Source: an uncultured Hyphomonas sp.
GTDB taxonomy: Bacteria; Pseudomonadota; Alphaproteobacteria; Caulobacterales; Hyphomonadaceae
Assembly (NCBI RefSeq): GCF_963677035.1
Contig: NZ_OY781472.1
Coordinates: 3,253,658-3,317,657, forward strand
Length of the DNA stretch: 64,000 bases
Reading direction: 5' to 3'
This document shows, one piece after another, positions 16,826-24,802 of this stretch; position 1 is the first letter of the stretch; each line of letters opens with the position of its first letter. The notes beneath the pieces are model-generated. The model saw nothing but the letters and a program-made list of their open reading frames with translations, was not told the DNA's origin and did no database searches. Made by a program: the position numbers and the translations under genes.

Positions 16826-17742
16826 GAGCCGTCACCACCAATCCATTTGAATTCCGGCTCATCCCACCAGGGGAAGAAGCTCGGCATGCCGTCGGATACT
16901 TTCACCGGATAGGTCGGCTGACGCTTCTCCAGGAAGCTCATCACGCCTTCGCGGGCATCTTCGGTCTTGCCGCGCGAATAGATCGCGGCGGAATCGACGA
17001 TGTGGGCTTCCATCGGGTGGCTGGCCCCCAGCATGCGCCACATCATGTGGCGGGTCAGCGTGGTGGAAACAGCGGCCGTATTGTCTGCAATCTCGCGGGC
17101 CAGTTTTTTTGCTTCGTCCAGAAGCTCTGCCTGCGGATAGACGGCCTTCACGAAGCCCGCATCGAGCGCTTCCTGCGCCGGGAAGATACGGCCGGTATAG
17201 CACCAGTCCAGCGCCTGCTGGATGCCGACGAGCCGCGGCAGGAAGTAAGACGATGCCGCTTCCGGATTGATACCCCGGCGATTGAACACAAACCCGAACC
17301 GGGCGTTATCAGCCGCCAGGCGGATGTCCATCGGCAACTGCATGGTCACGCCGATGCCGACAGCCGCGCCGTTGATGGCGCCGATCACCGGCTTCAGACT
17401 GTTGAAGATGCGCAGCGTCACGCGTCCGCCGCCATCGCGCTGGATGTCTTCGCTGGCCGTGCGGCCCGCCTCACCGTCATCCGAACGTTTATCATAGTCG
17501 AATGTCTTGGCGCCGGCCGACAGGTCAGCCCCTGCGCAGAAGGCGCGATCCCCATGGCCCGTCACGATGACGACACGCACATCGTCGTCCGCGTCGGTGA
17601 TGTCGAACGCCTCGATCAGCTCCTGCATCATCTTGCCCGTAAAGGCGTTCATCTTTTCTGGCCGGTGAAGGGTCAGAATCGCGATTCCGTCTTCCTTCTC
17701 CAGCTTGATCTCTTCGAATGTCTTGAGCGCCGTAGCGGCCAT
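16822..17742 (-). CDS. Crotonase-family protein (enoyl-CoA hydratase-related), 306 aa
   Basis: Seen: crotonase core with VIVTGHGDRAFCAGADLSAGAKTFDYDK, GAINGAAVGIGVTMQLPMDIRLA and FNRRGINPEAASSYFLPRL. The oxyanion-hole segments are intact. However, the two acid residues of classical hydratases are not at their usual places: GIGVTMQ replaces the GGCEL-type Glu and FVFNRRG replaces the QPE-type Glu, with one Glu shifted to NPEA. It may therefore catalyse a different acyl-CoA reaction. Start ATG 17742, overlapping pair with the epoxide hydrolase, divergent from the sterol desaturase-like gene. Confidence 0.85.
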   Translation of the reverse strand: MAATALKTFEEIKLEKEDGIAILTLHRPEKMNAFTGKMMQELIEAFDITDADDDVRVVIVTGHGDRAFCAGADLSAGAKTFDYDKRSDDGEAGRTASEDIQRDGGGRVTLRIFNSLKPVIGAINGAAVGIGVTMQLPMDIRLAADNARFGFVFNRRGINPEAASSYFLPRLVGIQQALDWCYTGRIFPAQEALDAGFVKAVYPQAELLDEAKKLAREIADNTAAVSTTLTRHMMWRMLGASHPMEAHIVDSAAIYSRGKTEDAREGVMSFLEKRQPTYPVKVSDGMPSFFPWWDEPEFKWIGGDGS

Positions 17743-17935
17743 GGCCGGTCTCCCTGTTGGTTTGCTGGCCAGTGAGGCGGGGTTCCCCAAGGTTCGTCAA
17801 GCCGGGGCTGGCGAGTTTCGGACTCGCTCCCGGGAAAACAGGGTCTGGCGAAATCCTCAGGTATGCTTGACGCCACGCCCCGACGGACCGGATAGTTGCG
17901 CGTTGCCCCGCCATCATTTTACGGACCCGCGCTTC

Positions 17936-18865
17936 ATGGAGTTTCACGACTTCCCCCCTGTCACGACGTATGCCGCGCCATTCTTCGTGCTGTTCGTCGC
18001 GCTGGAATGGTGGGGCGTAAAGACCGGGCGCTTCCATGGCCGGTATGAAACGAAAGACGCCTTCACCTCTCTGGCCATGGGGATCGGCAATGTCGTGGTG
18101 AACACGCTTACGGCAACACTGTTCCTGTGGCTGCTGATGATCGCCTGGCCCTACCGGCTGTTCACCCTGCCCTTTACCTGGTGGAGCTTTGCCGCCTGTT
18201 TCGTGCTCTACGACTTTATCTATTACTGGAAGCACCGGTTTGCACATCGCGCGCGCTGGTGGTGGATGGAGCATGTCACGCACCATTCTTCTGAGCACTA
18301 CAATCTGACGACCGCGCTGCGCCAGCCCTGGTTCGGCCCGTTCACCGGGCTCTATATTCTCGGCCTGCCCATGGTGATCCTCGGTTTCCATCCTTACCTG
18401 ATCGGCTTTGCGGCGGGCTGGAACCTGCTCTACCAGTTCTGGATCCATACCGAGGCGATAGGCCGGATGCCGAAATGGTTCGAGGCGGTGATGAACACGC
18501 CGTCGCATCACCGGGTCCACCACGCCACCAACCCGAGATACCTCGATACCAATTATGCCGGGGTCTTCATCATCTGGGACAAGATGTTCGGCACCTTTGT
18601 GCCGGAGCTGGACGCGGACAAGCCCGTCTATGGCATCGTGAAACCGGTTGGCTCGTACAATCCGTTCACCGTGGCCTTCCACGAATTCTTCGCCCTGATG
18701 CGGGACTGCGCCAGCGACGGCCTGCGCCCGGACAAATGGTTCGGACGGATGATCAACGCCCCGGGCTGGAGTCCTGACGGGCACCACAACCGCTCGGTTG
18801 AGCTCAAACAGGCCTATGTCGACGCCCACCCCGACGAGGCCGGCAATCCGGGCCTCCCCGGCTAA
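17936..18865 (+). CDS. Sterol desaturase/fatty acid hydroxylase superfamily membrane protein, 309 aa
   Basis: Predicted di-iron membrane oxygenase. Seen: about four hydrophobic segments (for example TYAAPFFVLFVALEWWG and LYILGLPMVILGFHPYLIG) and the histidine clusters expected of the family, HRFAH, HVTHHSSEHYN and HHRVHH, which bind iron. Start at ATG 17936 gives MEFHDFPPV. It is flanked by an acyl-CoA synthetase 147 nt downstream and a divergent crotonase gene, so lipid modification is likely. The substrate (sterol, fatty acid, alkylglycerol or other) cannot be told. A long open frame on the opposite strand is a shadow. Confidence 0.87.
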   Translation: MEFHDFPPVTTYAAPFFVLFVALEWWGVKTGRFHGRYETKDAFTSLAMGIGNVVVNTLTATLFLWLLMIAWPYRLFTLPFTWWSFAACFVLYDFIYYWKHRFAHRARWWWMEHVTHHSSEHYNLTTALRQPWFGPFTGLYILGLPMVILGFHPYLIGFAAGWNLLYQFWIHTEAIGRMPKWFEAVMNTPSHHRVHHATNPRYLDTNYAGVFIIWDKMFGTFVPELDADKPVYGIVKPVGSYNPFTVAFHEFFALMRDCASDGLRPDKWFGRMINAPGWSPDGHHNRSVELKQAYVDAHPDEAGNPGLPG

Positions 18866-19012
18866 CCGCCCGATGGCCGACTGGTTGCGACAGTTCCGGC
18901 GCTTTCCGCAACGTCTCCGGTGGACGCCATCAACGGTGTGAGTATGGTCGCGCCTGACCATTTCAGAGGGCCGGTGACAAGCGCCCCCGAAATTCGTGAG
19001 GAGAGCCAGGAA

Positions 19013-20560
19013 ATGCACCCCCATCACCACGCAAAGACCAATCCGGACAAGCCCGCCTATATCATGGCCGGCTCAGGTGAGACCGTCACCTATGGACAGC
19101 TGGAGGCCCGCTCCAACCAGGTCGCCCATGCCCTGCGCGGCGCAGGCTGCAATCCCGGCGACACGATTGCCATCTTCGCTGAAAACTCGCCGCGGTATTT
19201 CGAGATCTGCTGGGCCGCGCAGCGCGCCGGGCTCTACTATGTTGCCATTTCCTCGCGCCTCACCGCGCCGGAAGTGGAATACATCCTGTCGGACTCCGGG
19301 GCGAAGCTGTTCATCGCGGGCGCGTCCAAGCGCGCTGTCGCCGAAGAGGTGAGAGCGCTGACAAGTCTGGAGCACTACTGGTCTATCGATGGCCCCATGC
19401 CAGGCTTTGCACCGCTTGAAGCGCTTCGGGGTGAGTTCCCGGAAACGCCCATCGCCGACGAAATGGCCGGCACGGACATGCTCTACTCCTCTGGCACGAC
19501 CGGCCGCCCGAAAGGCATCCGCCCGCCGCTGGAACCCGACACCCCGATCGACGAGACGAATGTGCTGGCGCAGGTCCTCCAGGCCTTCTCCGGCGCAGGC
19601 GCAGACAGCGTCTACCTGTCGCCTGCCCCGCTCTACCATGCCGCCCCGCTGCGCTACTGCATGACCTTCATGAAGTTCGGCGCCACGCTGGTCATCATGG
19701 AAAAATTCGACGCAGAAGCACTGCTCGCCAATATCGAAAAGCACAGGATCACGCACATCCAGATGGTGCCGACCATGTTCGTGAAGCTGCTCAAGCTGCC
19801 TGAAGAGGTCCGCAGTAAATACGACGTGTCCAGCCTGAAATGGGTTGTCCACGCCGCAGCGCCGTGCCCGGTGCCGGTCAAGGAACAGATGATCGCCTGG
19901 TGGGGCCCCATCATCGACGAATACTATGCCGGGTCCGAAGGCAATGGCATGACCTGGGCGAAGAGCGACGAATGGATGGCCCACAAGGGCACCGTCGGCA
20001 AAGCGGTCTATGGCGAGGTCAAGATCTGCAACGAGGAAGGCGACGAAGTGCCGGTCGGCGAGGAAGGTCAGGTCTATTTTGCCGGGACCAATCCGCCAAA
20101 CTACCACAATTCGCCGGACAAGAACGCGGCCGCCCTCAACCCCAAGCACAGCGACTGGTCGTCCCTCGGCGATGTCGGTAAGCTGGACGCGGACGGGTTC
20201 CTCTACCTCACCGACCGCAAGGCGTTCATGATCATCTCCGGCGGCGTGAACATCTATCCGCAGGAATGCGAAAACATCATGATCACCCACCCGAAAGTGG
20301 CGGACGTGGCCGTGATCGGTGTGCCGGATGAAGAGTTCGGCGAGTCGGTGAAAGCGGTCGTCCAGCCCATGCCGGGCATTGCCCCTTCCGAGGAACTGGC
20401 GGCAGAACTGATGGAATTCGCGCAGGCAAACCTGTCGAAAATCAAATGCCCGAAAAGCATCGACTTCGACGCTGAACTGCCGCGCCACCCGACTGGCAAA
20501 CTCTACAAGCGCCTCATCCGCGACCGCTATTGGGGCAAGAAAGACAGCCGCATCGTCTGA
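19013..20560 (+). CDS. Acyl-CoA synthetase (AMP-forming, FadD-like), 515 aa
   Basis: Activates a carboxylic acid to its CoA thioester through an acyl-AMP. Seen: P-loop YSSGTTGRPKGI, the A5-type motif YYAGSEGNG, the A7-type GDVGKLDADGFLYLTDR, hinge DRKAFMIISGGVNIYPQE, and the catalytic Lys region LPRHPTGKLYKRLIRDRYW at the C-terminus. I choose ATG 19013 (MHPHHHAK), preceded by GAGGAGAGCCAGG, instead of an in-frame start 93 nt upstream. Length fits FadD-like ligases. The neighbouring membrane oxygenase and crotonase suggest a lipid pathway. Confidence 0.9.
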   Translation: MHPHHHAKTNPDKPAYIMAGSGETVTYGQLEARSNQVAHALRGAGCNPGDTIAIFAENSPRYFEICWAAQRAGLYYVAISSRLTAPEVEYILSDSGAKLFIAGASKRAVAEEVRALTSLEHYWSIDGPMPGFAPLEALRGEFPETPIADEMAGTDMLYSSGTTGRPKGIRPPLEPDTPIDETNVLAQVLQAFSGAGADSVYLSPAPLYHAAPLRYCMTFMKFGATLVIMEKFDAEALLANIEKHRITHIQMVPTMFVKLLKLPEEVRSKYDVSSLKWVVHAAAPCPVPVKEQMIAWWGPIIDEYYAGSEGNGMTWAKSDEWMAHKGTVGKAVYGEVKICNEEGDEVPVGEEGQVYFAGTNPPNYHNSPDKNAAALNPKHSDWSSLGDVGKLDADGFLYLTDRKAFMIISGGVNIYPQECENIMITHPKVADVAVIGVPDEEFGESVKAVVQPMPGIAPSEELAAELMEFAQANLSKIKCPKSIDFDAELPRHPTGKLYKRLIRDRYWGKKDSRIV

Positions 20561-20569
20561 CGTGCAAAA

Positions 20570-20597
20570 CGGCCCGGGCGGGAAAGCACCCGGGCCG
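20570..20597. terminator. Bidirectional hairpin between acyl-CoA synthetase and hydrolase
   Basis: CGGCCCGGG (20570-20578) pairs with CCCGGGCCG (20589-20597), a 9-bp stem with a 10-nt loop. On the minus strand it is followed by GTTTTGC, so it would best terminate the hydrolase gene. Confidence 0.6.
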
Positions 20598-20613
20598 CCA
20601 GCGGCTGCCGCAC

Positions 20614-21354
20614 CTATTTCAGGAAGGCGACAGCTTCGTCCGTCGTCCAGACGTCATTCGCGATCATGGAATAATTCAGGAGCGCCGCGTCATAGGCCTC
20701 TTCGCCCGGCGCGCCGACAGCATCTTCCACCATCACGACATTGAAGCCCTGCTCGACCAGTTCCCGCATATGGGAATCCGTACAAAGATTGGCCGCAAAG
20801 CCGCCCATGATCACCGTGTCGATGCCGTGCTTGCGCAGCTGCATCACGAGATCGTTGGACTCCGGACCATAGATCTTGTGCGGCGAAACAATCACGGTTT
20901 CCCCATCCAGAATGGCGGGCTTCAGCGGAGCGTAGAAATCTGCGCCCGTACCGGCGATCTTTGAATAGTCCACCGGCCCGGCCACTTCGAACATATGAAT
21001 GTCGTGCAGGGTCTGCTGGATCGGTCCGCGCGCCAGCCAGCCGCCATCCTGCGGGAAGTAGAAGTGCGGACTGATGAACAATGGCACGTCTTCCGACTTG
21101 GCAGACGCAATCAGCTTCGCGATATTCTCACGGGTGTGCAGGCGTTCCACATTGCCCTTCACGAGGCCCCAGGCAGCGCCTTTCTCGCTCATGAAGTCAT
21201 TCTGCGGATCGGTGATCAGCACCGCTGTTCGCGCCGGATCAGGCTGGAAGCCGGCGGCCGGCTCTGCTGAGGCACACCCTGCGAACGTCAGTATGGCACC
21301 GGCCATCACCAACGCCGCCGCGAAGCCCTTCCGGGAGGATTTCAGACCAAACAT
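20614..21354 (-). CDS. Isochorismatase-family cysteine hydrolase, predicted lipoprotein, 246 aa
   Basis: Seen: signal peptide with a lipobox-like LTFAGC (Cys about residue 27), then an isochorismatase-like fold with Asp in LITDPQNDF, Lys in SPHKIYGP and catalytic Cys in MGGFAANLCTDSHMRE. The family hydrolyses amides or related groups (nicotinamidase, N-carbamoylsarcosine amidase). An exported member is unusual, since most are cytoplasmic. It is divergent from a LysR gene with an intergenic dyad at 21429-21453, so control by that regulator is likely. Substrate unknown. Confidence 0.83.
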   Translation of the reverse strand: MFGLKSSRKGFAAALVMAGAILTFAGCASAEPAAGFQPDPARTAVLITDPQNDFMSEKGAAWGLVKGNVERLHTRENIAKLIASAKSEDVPLFISPHFYFPQDGGWLARGPIQQTLHDIHMFEVAGPVDYSKIAGTGADFYAPLKPAILDGETVIVSPHKIYGPESNDLVMQLRKHGIDTVIMGGFAANLCTDSHMRELVEQGFNVVMVEDAVGAPGEEAYDAALLNYSMIANDVWTTDEAVAFLK

Positions 21355-21428
21355 TCTTGTCTCCTTTGCTGTCTAGCAGGCCGGAACCTGCGCCTCAGCA
21401 GGCCGCCGGGGAAATTCAGAGTTTGGAT

Positions 21429-21453
21429 TTGATTGATAGATGCGCTCAATCAA
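21429..21453. promoter_or_regulatory. LysR-type operator candidate (perfect 8-bp inverted repeat)
   Basis: TTGATTGA (21429-21436) and TCAATCAA (21446-21453) form perfect arms around 9 nt, between the divergent hydrolase (start 21354) and LysR gene (start 21487). Spacing and location fit a LysR recognition site that controls both genes. Confidence 0.65.
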
Positions 21454-21486
21454 TGATTGCGCTATGCCTGATGCCAATCAGATAGA

Positions 21487-22404
21487 GTGCTTGCCGTGAA
21501 ACTCCGCCAGATCGACTACGCCGTCCGCCTCGCGCATACGCTTTCTTTCCGGAAAGCCGCCGCCGAAGCCGGCGCGACCCAGCCCACGCTCTCCAACGGG
21601 CTTGTCCAGCTGGAAGAAGAACTGGGCGGGCGCCTGTTTGACCGGACGACGCGCGAAGTGTCTCTCACACCGTTCGGACAGCACATGCTGCCCTTTCTCG
21701 AAGCGCTGCTCGGTGATGTGGACGAAATAGAAAAGGCGGCCTCCGCCTGGCACAATCCGGCACACAAGATCCTCCGGATCGGCATGTCCCCGCTGATCGA
21801 CCTGAAAACTGTGGAGCGCGCGCTTGGCCCTTACCGGCAGGCAAACCCAAATGTGTCGATCCTGTTCAAGGAATGCCTTCTGGATGATCTGATCGAACGT
21901 ATACAGACGGGAAAGCTGGATTTCGGCCTGCGCGTAACGGAACCGGCGCCGGACGGGATGCAGGTCTTACCGGCCTATCGGGACCCGCTCTTCTACCTGC
22001 CGCGCGAGACGCAAGGGTCAGATCCCTCTCTTCACCCATGGCAGATCAGCTCCCTGCCGGATGCGCCCATCATCTGCACAAACGGCACCTGCGGCCTCAA
22101 CGCCGCACTCGAACGCCTGTTTGAGGCTGAGGGCGCCTGCCTGACACTCTATCCCGGATATGCGCTCAGCTATCACGTCATCGAAGAATGGACCGAACTC
22201 GGCGTGGGCGCAGCGATCCTGCCCGCGGCAAAACTGTCGGCAACGAACATGACCGCCGGTCCGCTGCAGGGGCTGGACGGCCAGGCGCTGGAATTTTCCT
22301 TTGAATGGGTCATGAAGTCTGCCCGGCTCGCCAGCACGCCCACCCATGTGAACGCCTTCCGCCAACATATAGAAACCATCGCCCCGGCCTTGCTCAATTC
22401 CTAG
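21487..22404 (+). CDS. LysR-family transcriptional regulator (OxyR-like fold), 305 aa
   Basis: Seen: N-terminal winged helix-turn-helix MKLRQIDYAVRLAHTLSFRKAAAEAGATQPTLSNGLVQLEEELG with Q-P-T-L-S recognition helix, then a LysR substrate domain. The ligand domain contains Cys residues (ECLLDDL and CTNGTCGLN), reminiscent of OxyR, but I see no proof of redox sensing. Start is GTG 21487; a second GTG at 21496 (giving VKLRQIDY) is equally possible. It is divergent from the isochorismatase-like lipoprotein, its probable target. Confidence 0.87.
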   Translation: MLAVKLRQIDYAVRLAHTLSFRKAAAEAGATQPTLSNGLVQLEEELGGRLFDRTTREVSLTPFGQHMLPFLEALLGDVDEIEKAASAWHNPAHKILRIGMSPLIDLKTVERALGPYRQANPNVSILFKECLLDDLIERIQTGKLDFGLRVTEPAPDGMQVLPAYRDPLFYLPRETQGSDPSLHPWQISSLPDAPIICTNGTCGLNAALERLFEAEGACLTLYPGYALSYHVIEEWTELGVGAAILPAAKLSATNMTAGPLQGLDGQALEFSFEWVMKSARLASTPTHVNAFRQHIETIAPALLNS

Positions 22405-22467
22405 GAAAGTACGTGGTGCGGCAACGTCTCACTGGCCCGGACCGCAGGCGCGCGCTAGGCAAACCGG

Positions 22468-23613
22468 ATGACCCAGATCCCGAACCAGCGCCACTTGTTC
22501 GACATCCCTGACGATGTTGCCTATTTCAACACTGCCACGATGGGGCCGATGACGACGGCGTCTGTCGAGGCCGGGCAGAAGGGGCTCGCCCGCAAGCTGC
22601 AGCCCTGGCATATTCAGGAGACGGACTTCTTTGCCGACACCGAGCGCCTGCGCCCCCTGCTGGCTGAGCTGATCGGCGCCGACACCGATGGCATCGCCTT
22701 CTCGCCCTCGGCCAGCTACAGCCTGGCCACGGCGGCCAGGAACCTGCCTCTGTTGAAGGGACAGGAGATCCTCATCCTGGAGGACCAGTTCCCCTCCAAC
22801 GTCTACGCCTGGCGCGACCTGGCGAAGGAGACCGGCGCCACGCTGCGCACGGTGGGCACACACGGGAACGAGACGCTGTCAGATGCCCTGCTCAGCGCCA
22901 TCGGCCCGGACACCGGCCTCGTCGCCTGCGGTCATATCCGCTGGACCGACGGCGCCCTGATCGATCTCACCGCCGTCGGCAAGCGCTGCCGCGAGGTGGG
23001 CGCCGCGCTCGTGCTGGACCTGACGCAAAGCTGCGGCGCGCTGGCCTTCGACGTGAAGGACGTGCAGCCAGATTTCGCCGCCGTCGCCGCCTATAAATGG
23101 CTGCTCGCCCCGTATGGCACCGGCTTCCTCTATGTTGCCCCGCAGCATCGCGGCGGCCAGCCGCTGGAGCAGACCTGGATCACGCGGGAAGGCTCGACGA
23201 ACTTCGCGCGCCTGATCGACTACACCGACAATTACGCCCCCGGCGCCCAGCGCTTCGACATGGGCGAGCGCTCGAACTTCGCCCTCCTGCCCGCCTTCGA
23301 GGAAGCGATCCGCACCGTGCTTGGCTGGGGCGTGGCCAATATCGAGCAAACGCTCGGCGTGCGGAACACGGCGCTGGCAGACCGGCTGGCAGAGATCGGC
23401 ATGTCCTGCCCACCCGAAGGCGTGCGCGGGAGCCACTATCTCTGCCCGGCTCTGCCAGACCGCGCACCGGCGGACCTGGCCGTCCGGCTGAAGGAAGATG
23501 GCATCTTCGTCTCACGGCGCGGGGACCGGTTGCGCATCACGCAACACCTCTTCACCAGCGACCGCGACGTGGAGCACTTTATCGCAAGACTTGCGCATCA
23601 TCTGAACGGCTGA
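22468..23613 (+). CDS. Class V aminotransferase-like PLP enzyme, 381 aa
   Basis: Fold type I PLP enzyme of the class V group (cysteine desulfurase/isopenicillin epimerase-like). Seen: AYFNTATMGPMTTASVEAG near the N-terminus, GLVACGHIRWTDGALIDL, the Asp/Gln PLP contact VLDLTQSCGAL, and Lys in AAYKWLLAPYGTGFLYV, which forms the Schiff base. No catalytic Cys loop of a cysteine desulfurase is evident, so a true aminotransferase or lyase role is likelier. ATG start at 22468. Substrate unknown. Confidence 0.85.
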   Translation: MTQIPNQRHLFDIPDDVAYFNTATMGPMTTASVEAGQKGLARKLQPWHIQETDFFADTERLRPLLAELIGADTDGIAFSPSASYSLATAARNLPLLKGQEILILEDQFPSNVYAWRDLAKETGATLRTVGTHGNETLSDALLSAIGPDTGLVACGHIRWTDGALIDLTAVGKRCREVGAALVLDLTQSCGALAFDVKDVQPDFAAVAAYKWLLAPYGTGFLYVAPQHRGGQPLEQTWITREGSTNFARLIDYTDNYAPGAQRFDMGERSNFALLPAFEEAIRTVLGWGVANIEQTLGVRNTALADRLAEIGMSCPPEGVRGSHYLCPALPDRAPADLAVRLKEDGIFVSRRGDRLRITQHLFTSDRDVEHFIARLAHHLNG

Positions 23614-23751
23614 GGTCATGCCCTGGTCCGGCTTGGTCCGGTATAGTCATGGGATAATCGCCGGGGTCGCGGGCGCAATTACCCTACCGTAAGGCTTGCC
23701 CCGGCCCGGCCGACGCGCCAAAACAAGCCAGCACATTTTAAGGAGGACTCC

Positions 23752-24207
23752 ATGGCCAACCCACGCGTCGTCGCCTTCGACGAGCTTGAATCTATTGCAG
23801 GACAGGAAGTCGGCGTGTCCGACTGGCACACCATTGACCAGGACCGCGTCAACCTGTTTGCCGACGCAACCGGAGACCATCAGTGGATCCACGTCGACGT
23901 CGAGAAAGCCACCAAAGCCATGGGCGGCCCCATCGCTCACGGCTTCCTCACCCTCTCCCTTCTGCCAATGCTGGGCGGCGAAGTGCTGAAAGTCACCGGC
24001 ACGACGCGCGGCATCAATTATGGCTCTGACAAGGTGCGTTTCACCAATATGGTGCCGGTCGGCTCCAAGGTTCGCCTGCGCCAGAAATGCCTGTCAGTGG
24101 AGCCTAAATCCGGCGGCAAGCAGATGAAGATGGAAGCCACGATCGAGATCGAAGGCCAGGAGCGCCCGGCGCTCGTTGCAGAGACCATCACCGTCCTTTA
24201 CGCATAA
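23752..24207 (+). CDS. MaoC-family (R)-specific enoyl-CoA hydratase-like dehydratase, 151 aa
   Basis: Hot-dog fold protein of the NodN/MaoC type. Seen: DWHTIDQDRVNLFADATGDHQWIHVD (residues 22-47) and the hydratase-2 motif GGPIAHGFLTLSLLPML with catalytic His and the preceding D-x(4)-H-like D-H-Q-W-I-H. Predicted to add water to trans-enoyl-CoA. ATG 23752 follows a full AAGGAGGACT ribosome site. Family length. A short direct repeat (GGTCCGG twice) and a motif shared with two other places lie just upstream at 23626-23653. Confidence 0.88.
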   Translation: MANPRVVAFDELESIAGQEVGVSDWHTIDQDRVNLFADATGDHQWIHVDVEKATKAMGGPIAHGFLTLSLLPMLGGEVLKVTGTTRGINYGSDKVRFTNMVPVGSKVRLRQKCLSVEPKSGGKQMKMEATIEIEGQERPALVAETITVLYA

Positions 24208-24231
24208 GCATCTGATGACATTTGACTTTTT

Positions 24232-24258
24232 CGGCCGCTCCGTTCTCCGGGGCGGCCG
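24232..24258 (+). terminator. GC hairpin after the MaoC gene
   Basis: CGGCCGC (24232-24238) pairs with GCGGCCG (24252-24258) across 13 nt, starting 25 nt after the MaoC stop. The T run after it is weak, while TTTTT precedes it. Confidence 0.4.
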
Positions 24259-24329
24259 TTCTGCTTTCGGCATGGGTGAAAATCGCCGGCCGCACGCCTA
24301 TATTTCCCTTCCCGGCTAAGGAGACCCGT

Positions 24330-24731
24330 ATGAGCCAGAGCATCAAACGTTCGGACCGCGAATGGCGGGAAGTGCTGACCGAAGAGGAATACCGAGTCGG
24401 CGTCAAAGAAGGCACCGAGCGCGCCTTCACACCCGGCAATTACAATGACGAGAAACGCGCTGGCACCTATTACTGCAAAGGCTGCGACAGCCCGCTCTGG
24501 TCGTCTGAGCACAAGTTCGATTCCGGCACGGGCTGGCCCAGCTATTGGCAGCCGATCACGCCGGAAGCAGTCGCCACCAAAACCGACTTCAAGATGATCA
24601 TCCCTCGTACGGAATGCCATTGCGCCACCTGCGGCCTGCATATGGGACACGTCTTCAAGGACGGGCCGCCGCCCACCGGCGAGCGCTGGTGTATCAATGG
24701 CGTCGTGCTGGATTTCCGTCCCGCCGAATAA
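24330..24731 (+). CDS. msrB: Peptide-methionine (R)-S-oxide reductase, 133 aa
   Basis: Repairs methionine-R-sulfoxide in proteins. Seen: TYYCKGCDSPLWSSEHKFDSGTGWPSYW with the first zinc CxxC and the GTGWPS motif, ECHCATCGLHMGHVF with the second zinc CxxC and H-x-G-H-V-F, and catalytic Cys in RWCINGVVLDF. Cytoplasmic: no signal peptide. The start ATG 24330 follows a TAAGGAGACC ribosome site; earlier in-frame readings are rejected. Normal length. Confidence 0.96.
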   Translation: MSQSIKRSDREWREVLTEEEYRVGVKEGTERAFTPGNYNDEKRAGTYYCKGCDSPLWSSEHKFDSGTGWPSYWQPITPEAVATKTDFKMIIPRTECHCATCGLHMGHVFKDGPPPTGERWCINGVVLDFRPAE

Positions 24732-24802
24732 GTCTGGACACTCCCGCTCCACGCTGATCCACTTCCCGCCAGGGCAGGATCAACCTTGGACGGGTGCCAT
24801 AC

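Noticed and set aside
17525..19030. 501-aa open frame on the minus strand
   Set aside because: It is antisense to the sterol desaturase-like gene and part of the crotonase gene, with no domain and low-complexity composition; a shadow of GC-rich coding sequence.
19073..20488. 471-aa open frame on the minus strand
   Set aside because: Antisense to the acyl-CoA synthetase, which has all its motifs; the opposite frame shows only His/Arg/Val-rich shadow sequence.
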